This document shows, in pieces, positions 1 to 8,497 of a stretch of DNA of 48,386 bases; positions within the stretch are counted from its first letter, which is position 1, and every line of letters begins with the position of its first letter. The notes under the pieces were generated by a model. The model searched no databases. It had not been told where the DNA came from and was given only the letters and a program-made list of their open reading frames with translations. The DNA is from Maritimibacter sp. 55A14 (GTDB taxonomy: Bacteria; Pseudomonadota; Alphaproteobacteria; Rhodobacterales; Rhodobacteraceae): contig NZ_QEYE01000025.1 of NCBI RefSeq assembly GCF_003122205.1, positions 1 to 48,386 of the forward strand, given 5' to 3'. Made by a program: the position numbers and the translations under genes.

Positions 1-167
1 GGGATACGGTCGATCGGGATCTTCATCTCGGCGTTCTTCATCATCGAGATCACGTTCTGCTTCTCGAACCCGGCCTCCTGGGCGATCTCGCGCTGGCTCT
101 TGCCGGAGACACCGATCGCCATCTTCAGCAGATCGGCGGTGGGGCTTTTCCTGGTCGAATTGTTCAT
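1..167 (-). CDS. Small helix-turn-helix DNA-binding protein (N-terminal part)
   Basis: The reading frame starts at ATG 167 on the minus strand and runs off the left edge, so only about 55 residues are visible. A purine-rich AAGAGGTG lies just upstream of the start. The visible part (MNNSTRKSPTADLLKMAIGV, then SGKSQREIAQEAGF and a stretch ending KNAEMKIPIDRIP) reads like a Cro/XRE-type helix-turn-helix: a helix, the turn SQREIAQEAGF, then a recognition helix with QNVISMM. Proteins of this type are usually small transcription regulators. Its target and full length cannot be seen. Confidence 0.6.
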   Translation of the reverse strand, partial: MNNSTRKSPTADLLKMAIGVSGKSQREIAQEAGFEKQNVISMMKNAEMKIPIDRI

Positions 168-795
168 GTGTCGGCACCTCTTCATGACTGACTTCAATTG
201 CGTCGATGCACAGTGATAGTCAGTCGCGCGGGGTCCGTGCCCGGCACTTGGTTCTGATCTCCGGGTGGGTGCTGTTTCGGGGGGGGGGGCCGAGCCCGAG
301 GGCTGCACACGTCATCAGGGGCCCAGTGAGCGTCACTGGCTGGCTTCAGGGGATTTCATGGGGGAGACAGTGACCGGGACCTTGCGCCAGCGTACGGGCG
401 TTTCAGAGAAACCCGATGTACGTTTTCCGGTCCAGGACTTCGTGCAACCAAGGCCAGCCACCGAAGGTTCCATTCCGATACCGCCGCCGCAAGACCGCCA
501 GCAGGGAGCGCGAAACGTCATGCCGTGTGGCCGTCGTCGACGCCTAGCGGTGTCCGGCAATGCTTTCCTCTAATCCGAAGCTTGTCGGCAACGCTCCAGT
601 GTCGGCGGCGCGCCGCATCCGGTGCAGAAAGAACTTCGATTTCGGATCTGAACGTAGGATCTGCCATAAGGTCGGACTTAACATCGTTGCACCGATCCCG
701 GAAGGATACGGTCCAGCCTGTAACCCATAGCTAATACGATCCGCACCAATATGCGTCACCCAGGCAGGGCCGCCGGGCTTGATCGTCATGATGTC
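168..795. other. Gene-free stretch
   Basis: No open frame here has a good start, a ribosome site and a protein-like composition on either strand. The stretch holds an 11-base run of G at 279-289. It also holds a 16-base segment at 434-449 identical to part of the repeated element described at 17366, 30207 and 46801. Minus-strand frames around 420-550 look weakly protein-like but are broken, so this may be decayed coding DNA. Confidence 0.5.
434..449 (+). repeat. 16-base exact match to the 1.5 kb repeated element
   Basis: AGGACTTCGTGCAACC at 434-449 recurs exactly at 17463-17478, 30300-30315 and 46898-46913, always on the plus strand. The bases on either side do not match the element. It may be a relic, a recombination core, or chance. 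Confidence 0.35.
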
Positions 796-1209
796 TCACG
801 CTGTCAGCGCCTCCAGCACGGGGCAATCGGGCACCTCGTCGCCGGAGCACTGCGCCGCCGTCTCGGCCAGGACCCGCTCGATGCGCTTGAGATCGGCGAT
901 CTTCTCACGCACGTCGGCAAGATGCCGTTCGGTGCGTTCCTTCACCTCGGCGCAGGTCTGCGTCCCGCGATCGACGAGCGCGAGCAACCCCCGGATTTCG
1001 TCGAGCGAGAAGCCCAGCTCACGCGCGCGCAGGATGAAGCCGAGCCGCTCCAAATGGCCGTCATCGTAAACGCGATAACCGGCTTCCGAGCGCGGCGGCG
1101 GTGGCATCATGCCGATCTTCTCGTAGTAGCGGATGGTCTCCAGGTTGCAGCCGGTCCGGCGCGCGAGCGCTGCCCGATGCAATCCCTTCCCTGACGTGCC
1201 GTGTTTCAT
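796..1209 (-). CDS. merR: Mercury-responsive transcription regulator MerR
   Basis: A 137-residue MerR-family regulator. The N-terminal winged helix-turn-helix holds the family pattern around ETIRYYEKIG (residues 24-33) and GYRVYDD, followed by the long dimerisation helix. Three cysteines, at about residues 86, 121 and 129, are spaced 35 and 8 apart, close to the C82/C117/C126 set that binds Hg(II) in classical MerR. This argues for mercury rather than copper or redox sensing. It is divergent from merT, and the shared region carries a MerR-type operator with a 19-base spacer. By family knowledge MerR represses in the apo form and activates merTPFA when Hg(II) binds. Confidence 0.93.
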   Translation of the reverse strand: MKHGTSGKGLHRAALARRTGCNLETIRYYEKIGMMPPPPRSEAGYRVYDDGHLERLGFILRARELGFSLDEIRGLLALVDRGTQTCAEVKERTERHLADVREKIADLKRIERVLAETAAQCSGDEVPDCPVLEALTA

Positions 1210-1227
1210 CTTTTCTGCAAGAACCCC

Positions 1228-1258
1228 TTGAGCCTGTAGTTACTACAGACCTTACCTT
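1228..1258 (+). promoter_or_regulatory. mer operator-promoter with 19-base spacer
   Basis: A -35-like TTGAGC (1228-1233) and a -10-like TACCTT (1253-1258) are separated by 19 bases. The spacer contains the perfect dyad CTGTAGTTACTACAG (1234-1248). An over-long spacer with a central palindrome is the hallmark of MerR-controlled promoters, where the activator twists DNA to bring the two boxes into register. It lies between merR (minus) and merT (plus) and points toward merT. Confidence 0.88.
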
Positions 1259-1289
1259 GAATGATGAGCTAGATCGAGGACAGACCGAC

Positions 1290-1688
1290 ATGCTTGAAGC
1301 GCGAACCGGCTCGGAAGCCCACGAAGCCCAAGGAAAGACGGGGGAAAACAGAACGCGCTGGTACGCGGCCGGCGGGCTGATCGGCGCCGTTCTGGCGTCA
1401 TCCTGCTGCATCGCACCGCTTGTTCTGCTGACGCTTGGCGTCTCGGGGGCATGGATCGGCAACCTGACGGCACTGGAGCCCTACAAGCCGTACTTCGCCG
1501 CAGTCACCCTCGTCTTCATCGGGCTCGGCTTCCATCAGGTGTATGTCAAGCCGAAGAAGGCTTGCGCCGAGGACAGCTACTGCGCGCGGCCGCAGTCCTC
1601 AATCATCACACAAACGGCCCTCTGGATCGGGACGGCGCTGGTCATTCTGGCGCTGACGATCAACTGGTGGGCGCCGCTGTTCTATTAG
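1290..1688 (+). CDS. merT: Mercuric ion transporter MerT
   Basis: A protein of 132 residues from ATG 1290, with a GAGGAC ribosome site about 10 bases upstream. MerT is an inner-membrane protein that takes Hg(II) from periplasmic MerP and passes it to the cytoplasm for reduction. Three hydrophobic segments are visible. The vicinal cysteine pair in SSCCIAPLVLL of the first helix is the family signature, and a second cysteine pair lies in the loop KKACAEDSYC. The longer in-frame extension upstream lacks MerT features and overlaps the mer operator. First gene of the merTPFA operon. Confidence 0.92.
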   Translation: MLEARTGSEAHEAQGKTGENRTRWYAAGGLIGAVLASSCCIAPLVLLTLGVSGAWIGNLTALEPYKPYFAAVTLVFIGLGFHQVYVKPKKACAEDSYCARPQSSIITQTALWIGTALVILALTINWWAPLFY

Positions 1689-1697
1689 GAGACCGCC

Positions 1698-2027
1698 ATG
1701 AAACGACCCCTCGTCATCACTGCCGCCGCCGCCCTGCTGAGTATCGGCGCGGCACTTGCCATGACACCCGTGGCACAGGCGAGCGCTCAGTCGGCAACTG
1801 GGGCGGCGGAAACCGCCGCGCAAACCTTCGCGATCGAAAACATGACCTGCGCCATGTGCCCGATCACCGTGCGCAAGGCCATGGAAGGGGTCGAGGGGGT
1901 GCGCTCCGTCCAGGTGGACTTCGAGGCCAAGACCGCCACGGTCGTGTTCGACCCGAGCGCCACATCTGCCGCGGCTATCGCCGCCGCGTCGACGAATGCG
2001 GGATATCCCGCCAAGCCGGAATCGTGA
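1698..2027 (+). CDS. merP: Periplasmic mercury-binding protein MerP
   Basis: A protein of 109 residues. An N-terminal signal peptide (KRPLVITAAAALLSIGAALA) is followed by a heavy-metal-associated domain with the metal site ENMTCAMCPITV, that is GMTCxxC-like. MerP scavenges Hg(II) in the periplasm and hands it to MerT. It starts 10 bases after merT with AGGAGA immediately upstream. Usual length for the family once the signal peptide is counted. Confidence 0.93.
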   Translation: MKRPLVITAAAALLSIGAALAMTPVAQASAQSATGAAETAAQTFAIENMTCAMCPITVRKAMEGVEGVRSVQVDFEAKTATVVFDPSATSAAAIAAASTNAGYPAKPES

Positions 2028-2037
2028 GGGAGCGCGA

Positions 2038-2286
2038 ATGAAAGACGCCACGATCATCAAGACCGGTGTCATCGGCACGGTCATCGCCGCCATCTGCTGC
2101 TTCACGCCCGTGCTGGTCATCGGGCTGGGCGTGGTTGGCCTCTCGGCCTGGCTCGGCTGGCTCGACTATGTCTTGTTCCCGGCCCTCGCCGCCTTCATGG
2201 GAATCACGGCCTACGGTCTCTGGCGGCGCCAGCGGGCGGCCGCCTGCTGCAAAACCGGCAAAACGACAACAAAGGAAGACATCTGA
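2038..2286 (+). CDS. merF: Mercury transport protein MerF
   Basis: An 82-residue protein from ATG 2038, chosen because GAGGGAG sits just upstream and the protein then begins MKDATIIKTG, normal for MerF. Two membrane helices are visible, with the paired cysteines AAICCFTPV in the first and a second CC near the C-terminus (AACCKTG). MerF is a small two-helix Hg(II) transporter that supplements MerT. An in-frame ATG at 1996 would overlap merP and has no ribosome site. Confidence 0.9.
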   Translation: MKDATIIKTGVIGTVIAAICCFTPVLVIGLGVVGLSAWLGWLDYVLFPALAAFMGITAYGLWRRQRAAACCKTGKTTTKEDI

Positions 2287-2287
2287 C

Positions 2288-3712
2288 ATGACCGACTGTT
2301 GCACACCACCCTCGGGCGGGCGCTACGACCTGGCCGTTGTCGGCGCGGGCTCGGCGGGGTTCTCCGCCGCCATCACGGCGGCCGAACAGGGCGCGAATGT
2401 CGCGCTGATCGGCCACGGCACAATCGGCGGCACCTGTGTCAATGTGGGCTGCGTGCCGTCGAAGACCATGATCCGCGCCGCCGAGGCCCTGCATGTTGCG
2501 CGCGCCGCCAGCCGTTTCCCCGGCCTTGCCGGAGAGGCGCAGGTGACGGACTGGCCAGCTCTTGTGGACGCCAAGGACGACCTCGTGGCGAGCCTCCGCC
2601 AAGGCAAGTACGTCGACCTGCTGTCCGCCTGGCCCGGCATTTCCTATGTCGACGGGGCCGCACGCCTGAGCCCTGACGGCATCGCCGTTAACGGACAGAC
2701 CGTCCCGGCAGGCAATGCCATCATCACGACCGGCGCCGTGCCGGCAAAGCCGGACATCCCCGGCATCGACAACGTGCCCTGGCTGACCAGCACCACCGCG
2801 CTGGAGCTGACGGACCTGCCCCGCTCGCTGATCGTGATCGGCGGCGGCTATGTCGGCTGCGAGCTTGCGCAGATGTTCGCGCGCATGGGCACGGCGGTGA
2901 CGCTGGTGACCCGTTCGCATCTGCTACCCGAGGTCGAGCCGGAGGTATCGGAAGCACTGACCGGCTATCTGCGCGACGAGGGCCTGGCCGTGCGCGATGG
3001 CCTCGCCTATCGGCGGATCTTGCAAGCGAATGGCGGCGTTGCCCTGACCGTGGAGATCGACGGACAGGATGAAACGCTGACGGCGGAACAGGTGCTGGTG
3101 GCGACAGGGCGAACACCCAACACGCGCGGGCTCGGCCTTCCAGAGAACGGTGTGCAACTCGGCAACAATGGTGCCATCCCGGTCGACGAGCGGATGCGCA
3201 CCTCGAAGGCCGGTCTCTACGCCGCCGGCGATGTGACCGGGCGCGACCAGTTCGTCTACATGGCCGCCTACGGCGCCAGGATCGCCGCGCTCAACGCGTT
3301 GAACGGCGACAGCCTCGTCTACGACAACGCCGCCATGCCCTGGGTGGTGTTCACCGACCCGCAGGTGGCGGGCGTGGGCCTGAGCGAGGCCGCGGCCAGA
3401 GACGCGGGCTATGACGTCAAGACCTCGGTCCTGCCGCTCGACCAGGTGCCCCGTGCGCTTGCGGCGCGCGATACGCGCGGGCTCATCAAGCTGGTCGCGG
3501 ACGCAGGAACCGACCGCCTGCTCGGCGGCCAGCTCCTCGCGCCCGAGGGTGCCGACAGTGTCCAGACGCTGGCGCTTGCCCTCAAGACCGGCATGACGGC
3601 GAAGGCGCTCGGCGAGACGATCTTTCCGTACCTGACCACCGTCGAGGGACTGAAGCTCGCCGCGCAGACCTTCGACAAGGACGTGGCGATGCTGTCCTGC
3701 TGTGCGGGTTAG
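2288..3712 (+). CDS. merA: Mercuric reductase MerA (short form)
   Basis: A 474-residue flavoprotein that reduces Hg(II) to Hg(0) with NADPH in the cytoplasm. The FAD-binding motif VVGAGSAGFSA is near residue 15, the redox-active disulfide lies in GGTCVNVGCVPSK, the NAD(P) site IVIGGGYVGCELA is at mid-protein, and the C-terminal vicinal cysteines (SCCAG) that deliver Hg(II) are intact. It lacks the N-terminal HMA domain of many MerA proteins, but begins MTDCCTPP with another cysteine pair. The start at 2288 directly follows merF. A longer upstream frame is an artefact of overlap with merF. Confidence 0.95.
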   Translation: MTDCCTPPSGGRYDLAVVGAGSAGFSAAITAAEQGANVALIGHGTIGGTCVNVGCVPSKTMIRAAEALHVARAASRFPGLAGEAQVTDWPALVDAKDDLVASLRQGKYVDLLSAWPGISYVDGAARLSPDGIAVNGQTVPAGNAIITTGAVPAKPDIPGIDNVPWLTSTTALELTDLPRSLIVIGGGYVGCELAQMFARMGTAVTLVTRSHLLPEVEPEVSEALTGYLRDEGLAVRDGLAYRRILQANGGVALTVEIDGQDETLTAEQVLVATGRTPNTRGLGLPENGVQLGNNGAIPVDERMRTSKAGLYAAGDVTGRDQFVYMAAYGARIAALNALNGDSLVYDNAAMPWVVFTDPQVAGVGLSEAAARDAGYDVKTSVLPLDQVPRALAARDTRGLIKLVADAGTDRLLGGQLLAPEGADSVQTLALALKTGMTAKALGETIFPYLTTVEGLKLAAQTFDKDVAMLSCCAG

Positions 3713-3788
3713 GCGTCTCCGTCACCTCGCGGGATGACCGCACGCGCGGCACCATGAGGGTCCGGTACGGCCCACGAGGAGGAAGCAC

Positions 3789-4163
3789 ATGGCGAATCCG
3801 ACCAATGGCAGGACGGCAGAGAGCCGACCGAGCCGCAAGAGAAGGTTGCAGCCGATGCGTAAGTTGCTCCCGCCAATCCTGTTGGCACTCGCCCTGACCG
3901 TCGCCACGGCGGCCCACGCCGCCGGCCCCACCTACAGGGTGCATGTCGCCGGCCTCGCCTGCCCGTTCTGCGCCTACGGGATCGAGAAGAGCCTGGGCGC
4001 GATCGACGGGGTCGCGCGCGTCGAGACCCATATCGAAGACGGCGTGGTCATTGTCGAGATGGCCGAGGGCAAGACGCTCGACCGGGCGGAGGCGGCGCAG
4101 GCCGTTGAGGATGCGGGCTTCACGCTGGACGGTTTCGAGGCACCGGCGGGCGGCAGCCAATGA
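3789..4163 (+). CDS. Secreted HMA-domain metal-binding protein (MerP-like)
   Basis: A protein of 124 residues from ATG 3789, preceded by a strong AGGAGGAAG ribosome site. The internal ATG at 3855 begins the classical-looking signal peptide MRKLLPPILLALALTVATAAHA and is an alternative start. The mature part is a heavy-metal-associated fold with the site GLACPFCAYGIEKSL, where CxxC binds a soft metal. It follows merA by about 75 bases and overlaps the next gene by ATGA. Inferred role: a second periplasmic mercury (or copper) carrier belonging to the mer operon. Confidence 0.8.
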   Translation: MANPTNGRTAESRPSRKRRLQPMRKLLPPILLALALTVATAAHAAGPTYRVHVAGLACPFCAYGIEKSLGAIDGVARVETHIEDGVVIVEMAEGKTLDRAEAAQAVEDAGFTLDGFEAPAGGSQ

Positions 4164-5107
4164 GGACAGACGACGCCCGCATGCAGATACACACCCCCTC
4201 TTCCCTCTCCCGATCCGCCCCTGGCCTGTTGCTTCTCGCCCTGACGGCGAGCCTTCCAACTGACGCGACCGCCGCTTCGCAGACCTTCAACACGGCGCTG
4301 CCCGTCGCCAAGGGCGAGTTCGTGTTTCGCCAGCAGCTCCTCTACCGTAAGGCCGATGATGACCCGAGCGCTTTGAGCCGGGATCTGGAGGTGCGGGGCA
4401 GCATCTCGGTGCTCGGCTTTGGCGCAACGGGCGATCTGGCCCTCTTCGGCGTCGTTCCCTTTCTCGACAAGAGCCTCGATCTCACGACCTCCGGCGGCGC
4501 GCGCGTGAACCGCGACACAAGTGGCCTCGGCGACATTCGCCTGTTCGGCCGCTACACGGCGTTTCGCGCCGACGCCAAGGGACGCACCTTCCGGATCGCC
4601 CCCTTCGCCGGCATCGAGCTTCCCACAGGCGATGACGACGATGCCGACAGCCTGGGTCCGCTTCCCGCCACGCTGCAACTGGGCTCGGGCTCCTGGGACC
4701 CGTTCTTCGGCGTCGTAGCCACCTGGCAGACGCTTCAATTCCAGATCGACGCGCAGGCCAGCTACAAGGTCAACACCGAGGCAAACGGCTTCGAGTTCGG
4801 CGATGAGCTGCGCCTCGACGCCTCGCTGCAATATCGCCTCTGGCCGCGCGAGCTGGGCGCGGGCGTGCCGGGGTTCCTCTATGGCGTGCTTGAGGGCAAC
4901 TTCGTGCACCGGGCGAAGAACCGGATCGGCGGCGCCGATGATCCCGATTCCGGCGGCGAGCAGCTCTTCATCTCGCCGGGACTGCAATACGTGACCAAGC
5001 GATGGGTGGCAGAGGCCATCGTGCAGCTTCCGGTCGCCCAGAATCTCAATGGCGCGGCGCTTGAGGACGATGTCATCATCCGGACCGGGTTCCGGGTCAA
5101 TTTCTGA
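4160..5107 (+). CDS. Outer-membrane beta-barrel protein of the mer cluster
   Basis: A protein of 315 residues with a hydrophobic N-terminal signal region (LLLLALTASLPTDATAA) and then alternating polar/aromatic strands, ending with the strand IIRTGFRVNF. The terminal phenylalanine is the usual recognition signal for outer-membrane insertion. It resembles the MetA/phenol-pathway-type transporter barrels, a family resemblance judged by eye. Overlapping the HMA gene by ATGA implies coupled translation. A role in passing or exporting metal or small molecules across the outer membrane is inference. Confidence 0.65.
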   Translation: MRTDDARMQIHTPSSLSRSAPGLLLLALTASLPTDATAASQTFNTALPVAKGEFVFRQQLLYRKADDDPSALSRDLEVRGSISVLGFGATGDLALFGVVPFLDKSLDLTTSGGARVNRDTSGLGDIRLFGRYTAFRADAKGRTFRIAPFAGIELPTGDDDDADSLGPLPATLQLGSGSWDPFFGVVATWQTLQFQIDAQASYKVNTEANGFEFGDELRLDASLQYRLWPRELGAGVPGFLYGVLEGNFVHRAKNRIGGADDPDSGGEQLFISPGLQYVTKRWVAEAIVQLPVAQNLNGAALEDDVIIRTGFRVNF

Positions 5108-5117
5108 GGGCGCCCGG

Positions 5118-6101
5118 ATGGTGACGCGCAAGACGATCCTGAAAGCGCTCGCGGCCGTGGCCGGGGTGCTTGTGCTGCTGGTTCTGGCCGGCTGGATCGC
5201 CTTCGTCCCTTCGGCCAGAGAACCCGGCTACGAGTTCGTCAAGGCCTGGGGCGGCAAGGGCACCGCACCCGGCGAGTTCAGTGACCCGACCGGACTCGCC
5301 GTGGCCGGCAATGAGCTTTTCGTCGCCGATGCCCGCAACGGCCGTATCCAGGTCTTCGATCTCGACGGCACCTTCAAGCGGATGTTCGGTCAGCCCGGCG
5401 ACGGTCCGCGCGAATTCGGGCGGCCGATGAACCTCACGATCCATAATGGCGCGCTCTATGTGCCGGAGTATTTCAACGACCGTATCCAAGTCTTCGGTCT
5501 CGATGGAACGTCCAAACGGCTCATCGGCGAACCGGGCGACGGTCGCGGCGAGTTCAACGCCCCGGGCGGTCTGGCCGTCGGGCCGGATGGCGGCCTCTAC
5601 GTCGCCGACTTCTACAATCAGCGCGTCCAGCACCTGCGCGCCGATGGCAGCTTGGTGCGCCAGTGGGGCACGACCGGCGAGTTCGGCAATGGCCCAGGCG
5701 AATTCAACTACCCGACTGACGTGGCGTTGGCCAGCGACGGGCGTTTATTCGTCGCCGATGGCTATGGCGACCGCGTGCAGGTCTTCGGGCCCGACGGCGC
5801 ATTTTCCCACAAATGGGGCGGCCCGTTCGCGATGAACATCTTCGGACCTTTCCAGGGATGGTTCGCCACGGTCACGAGCATCGCCATCGGCCCGGAGGGC
5901 AATGTCTTCGTTGCCGACTTCTACAACGACCGGGTTCAGAAGTTCGCGCCGGACGGCACCTTTCTCACCGCCTTCGGCGAGACCGGCGCGGGCCCCGGGG
6001 AACTCCGCCACGCCATGGCCATCACCGTGGCCGAGGACGGCAGTGTCTTCGTTGCCGACTTCCTCAACAACCGCATCCAGAAATGGCGGCCGCGAGAGTG
6101 A
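5118..6101 (+). CDS. NHL-repeat six-bladed beta-propeller protein
   Basis: A protein of 327 residues from ATG 5118, 10 bases after the barrel gene. A single N-terminal hydrophobic helix (residues about 10-30) serves as anchor or signal, and the rest is five to six repeats of the pattern GEF..P.gvAv..dG.lyVADf.NdRvQvF..dG. Clear blades occur around 5270, 5410, 5550, 5690, 5870 and 6000. NHL propellers are binding scaffolds. It is the last gene of the mer-linked run, and its partner is unknown. Confidence 0.82.
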   Translation: MVTRKTILKALAAVAGVLVLLVLAGWIAFVPSAREPGYEFVKAWGGKGTAPGEFSDPTGLAVAGNELFVADARNGRIQVFDLDGTFKRMFGQPGDGPREFGRPMNLTIHNGALYVPEYFNDRIQVFGLDGTSKRLIGEPGDGRGEFNAPGGLAVGPDGGLYVADFYNQRVQHLRADGSLVRQWGTTGEFGNGPGEFNYPTDVALASDGRLFVADGYGDRVQVFGPDGAFSHKWGGPFAMNIFGPFQGWFATVTSIAIGPEGNVFVADFYNDRVQKFAPDGTFLTAFGETGAGPGELRHAMAITVAEDGSVFVADFLNNRIQKWRPRE

Positions 6102-6510
6102 AATTGCCGGTCCTTGTTGTGCAAGGCCTTACACCACTGCGGACATAGGCTCTGGTCCGCTCACGTTGCCCGGGCGCTCTCGATCAACCCTGTGCAATCT
6201 TCTGCGGCGCACAGAACCGGCCCGAGCCCATTGCGATCTTGAGCTACCCAAGGTGGTCCGTTAGCTTCCGCGCCATCAACTATAATTGCGAGGATCGCGG
6301 CCATGGTGGGATCTCTCAGGGGGCTCTGGCCCTGCTCACACGAACGCGGATGACCGGGCTTCATCGTCGCTGCGATCATGGCCCCGCTCACTTTGTGGGA
6401 TGCATGGGTTGTGATGCGCGCTGCGTGGGATGAGCTTCCCGTGCCTCCCGATGCGGGCATTCGGGCGCCGCGGCTCCCGCAGGGGCTCCGCCACCCACCA
6501 GGCAATGTGA
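6102..6510. other. Gene-free stretch between mer and copper clusters
   Basis: No convincing gene. A minus-strand frame across 6161-6505 is open but has no ribosome site. It is rich in Pro, Gly and Ala without domain features. The stretch separates the mer-linked operon from the multicopper-oxidase operon. Confidence 0.5.
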
Positions 6511-6894
6511 GTGGACAAGACGACCGATCGCGCCTATTTCCTTCGCATGAAGCGCTTTCTGCCGGTCATGCCATTGCTGTTCCTCGCGGTGTTCGCGGCG
6601 GGTATCATCACGCATGCGGTGAGCGCGAATGCGATGGCGCTGGATATGGCGATTGCGGACGGCGGCGCGATGTCGATGGCCGACTGTCAGGGCTGTCCCA
6701 CGGACAATGACGGCGATCCCGACGAGGCCGCCTGCGAGTTGGTCTGTACGGCGCCTGCGATGTCCCTCCTTTATGGCGCGGCGTCCGCCCAATATGTGAC
6801 GCCTTTACTCGGTCACGCCCCGCCAATCGGCATGCCCCTTCCGAATGGGCTGCGCGCACCGCCGGATCCGTTCCCCCCTCGATCCCTCATCTGA
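6511..6894 (+). CDS. Small secreted or membrane protein upstream of the multicopper oxidase
   Basis: Unrecognised, 127 residues from GTG 6511. An ATG at 6547 would give MKRFLPVMPLLFLAVFAAG and is an equally possible start. Neither has a strong ribosome site. It has a signal-type hydrophobic stretch, then a short acidic segment with three cysteines (ADCQGCPTDNDGDPDEAACE and one more) and a Pro/Leu-rich tail. Proteins of this shape, Cys-rich and similar to DUF2946, are often found beside copper genes, so a periplasmic metal-related role is inferred from position only. Confidence 0.5.
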   Translation: MDKTTDRAYFLRMKRFLPVMPLLFLAVFAAGIITHAVSANAMALDMAIADGGAMSMADCQGCPTDNDGDPDEAACELVCTAPAMSLLYGAASAQYVTPLLGHAPPIGMPLPNGLRAPPDPFPPRSLI

Positions 6895-7032
6895 TCTGAC
6901 GTCACGGACGCCAGCCTGGGCGCTACCGTGATCGTCCGCGTGCGTATCCGCGCATCTGACTGGCGCCGGAATACGTTTATCACTCACGTCACACACGCGA
7001 GTCCGTCGGCACGTATCAGATGAGACAAGAAC

Positions 7033-8484
7033 ATGAGCTCGAGATTTCCATCAGCGCTGACACGCCGCCGCTTTCTGGCCGGCAGCGCCGCGGCCGGTGC
7101 CGTACTGCCCCTGGGGCCGGCATGGGCCGACACCCACCGAACCTTCACATTGCGCGCGGCACCGGGGCGCGCGCGGCTCGTCCCCGCCCCCTGGGGCGAG
7201 AGCGATGTCTGGTGCTATGGCGGCACCGTACCGGGGCCCGGGCTCCGGGTGCGGCAGGGCGATCGCTTGCGCATCGAGGTGGAGAATGCACTGGCTGAGG
7301 AAACCACCGTGCACTGGCACGGGCTGCGGGTGCCGAACGCCATGGATGGCGTGCCGCATCTCACGCAGGCGCCCATAACGCCCGGCGGCACCTTCGCCTA
7401 CGAGTTCGACGCGGTCGATGCCGGCACCTTCTGGTATCACCCGCACCAGCGAAGTTTCGAGCAGGTCGGCCGCGGGCTTTATGGTGCGCTGATCATCGAG
7501 GAGGCCGAACCGCCACGGGTGGACCGCGAGCTTCTCTGGGTGCTCGACGACTGGCGGCTGACGCAGGCCGCGGCCATCGCCGACGATTTCGGCGGCTTTC
7601 ACGACAAGAGCCATGCCGGGCGTTTGGGCAACACCGTGACCATCAACGGTCGGGTGCCTGATGCCGTGCCCGTCCGCGCGGGCGAGCGGATCCGCCTGCG
7701 CCTGATCAACGCCGCGAATGCCCGCATCTTCGCGCTGGACTTCGGCAATCCCGCGCCGCGGATCATCGCGCTGGACGGGCAGCCGGTCGCGCCGCACGCC
7801 GCCCCCGGCGGGCGGGTCGTACTCGGCCCGGCGATGCGTGCCGATCTGATCCTCGACGTGACCGGAGCACGCGGCACGACGACCAGCGTCACCGACAGGT
7901 TTTCCGCGCGGGATGCCTATCGTCTCGTCGATCTGACCGTCGTCGAGACCCGCCTTCGGGATGCGCCGCCCGACTGGCCCATGGCACTTGTGCCCAACCC
8001 GCTGCCCGAGCCCGACCTCACCCGCGCCCTGCGCCACGCGGTGACCTTCACCGGCGGCATGATGGGCGGGATGGTCGAGCGCCAGATGGGTCTGGCCGGC
8101 GGCGGCGGCATGGGGGGCATGATGGGCGGTGGCATGATGAACCGGATGCACGATGGCGGCATCTGGTTTGTCAACGGCGTCGCGGCGGAGGGCCACATCC
8201 TCGACCCGCTGCTGGTGCTGGAGCGGGACGCGACCCACGTCATCGCGATGACGAACGCCACGGCCTTTCACCACCCGATCCACCTGCACGGCCATTCCTT
8301 CCGCGTGCTCAGCCGCAACGGCGCGCCGACGGCCCGCCGCGAGTGGCAGGACACCGTCCTGATGGCCCCGCGCGAGCGCGTCGAAATCGCCTTCGTCGCC
8401 GACAATCCCGGCGACTGGATGTTCCACTGCCACATCCTCGAACACCAGGCGGGTGGCATGATGGGCGTGATCCGCGTGGCGTGA
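7033..8484 (+). CDS. Tat-exported multicopper oxidase (CueO/CopA type)
   Basis: A protein of 483 residues. The N-terminus has a Tat signal (LTRRRFLAGSAAAGA). All copper-site motifs are present: HWHG at residues 94-97, HPH at 136-138, HPIHLHGH, and HCHILEHQAGGMMG near the C-terminus, which together bind the type 1 and trinuclear coppers. A methionine/glycine-rich insert around residues 337-371 (many MM and GGM pairs) resembles the Met-rich substrate loop of CueO cuprous oxidases. Likely oxidises toxic Cu(I) in the periplasm. First gene of a run including a cytochrome c and a BNR protein. Confidence 0.9.
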   Translation: MSSRFPSALTRRRFLAGSAAAGAVLPLGPAWADTHRTFTLRAAPGRARLVPAPWGESDVWCYGGTVPGPGLRVRQGDRLRIEVENALAEETTVHWHGLRVPNAMDGVPHLTQAPITPGGTFAYEFDAVDAGTFWYHPHQRSFEQVGRGLYGALIIEEAEPPRVDRELLWVLDDWRLTQAAAIADDFGGFHDKSHAGRLGNTVTINGRVPDAVPVRAGERIRLRLINAANARIFALDFGNPAPRIIALDGQPVAPHAAPGGRVVLGPAMRADLILDVTGARGTTTSVTDRFSARDAYRLVDLTVVETRLRDAPPDWPMALVPNPLPEPDLTRALRHAVTFTGGMMGGMVERQMGLAGGGGMGGMMGGGMMNRMHDGGIWFVNGVAAEGHILDPLLVLERDATHVIAMTNATAFHHPIHLHGHSFRVLSRNGAPTARREWQDTVLMAPRERVEIAFVADNPGDWMFHCHILEHQAGGMMGVIRVA

Positions 8485-8497
8485 GGGGAAAGACATC

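Noticed and set aside
279-289. Run of 11 G as a regulatory or slippage site
   Set aside because: It lies in gene-free DNA and may be a sequencing artefact; no gene depends on it.
3974-5131. Minus-strand 385-codon frame across the barrel gene
   Set aside because: Composition is that of a reverse-frame shadow; the plus-strand gene has a signal peptide and beta-barrel pattern.
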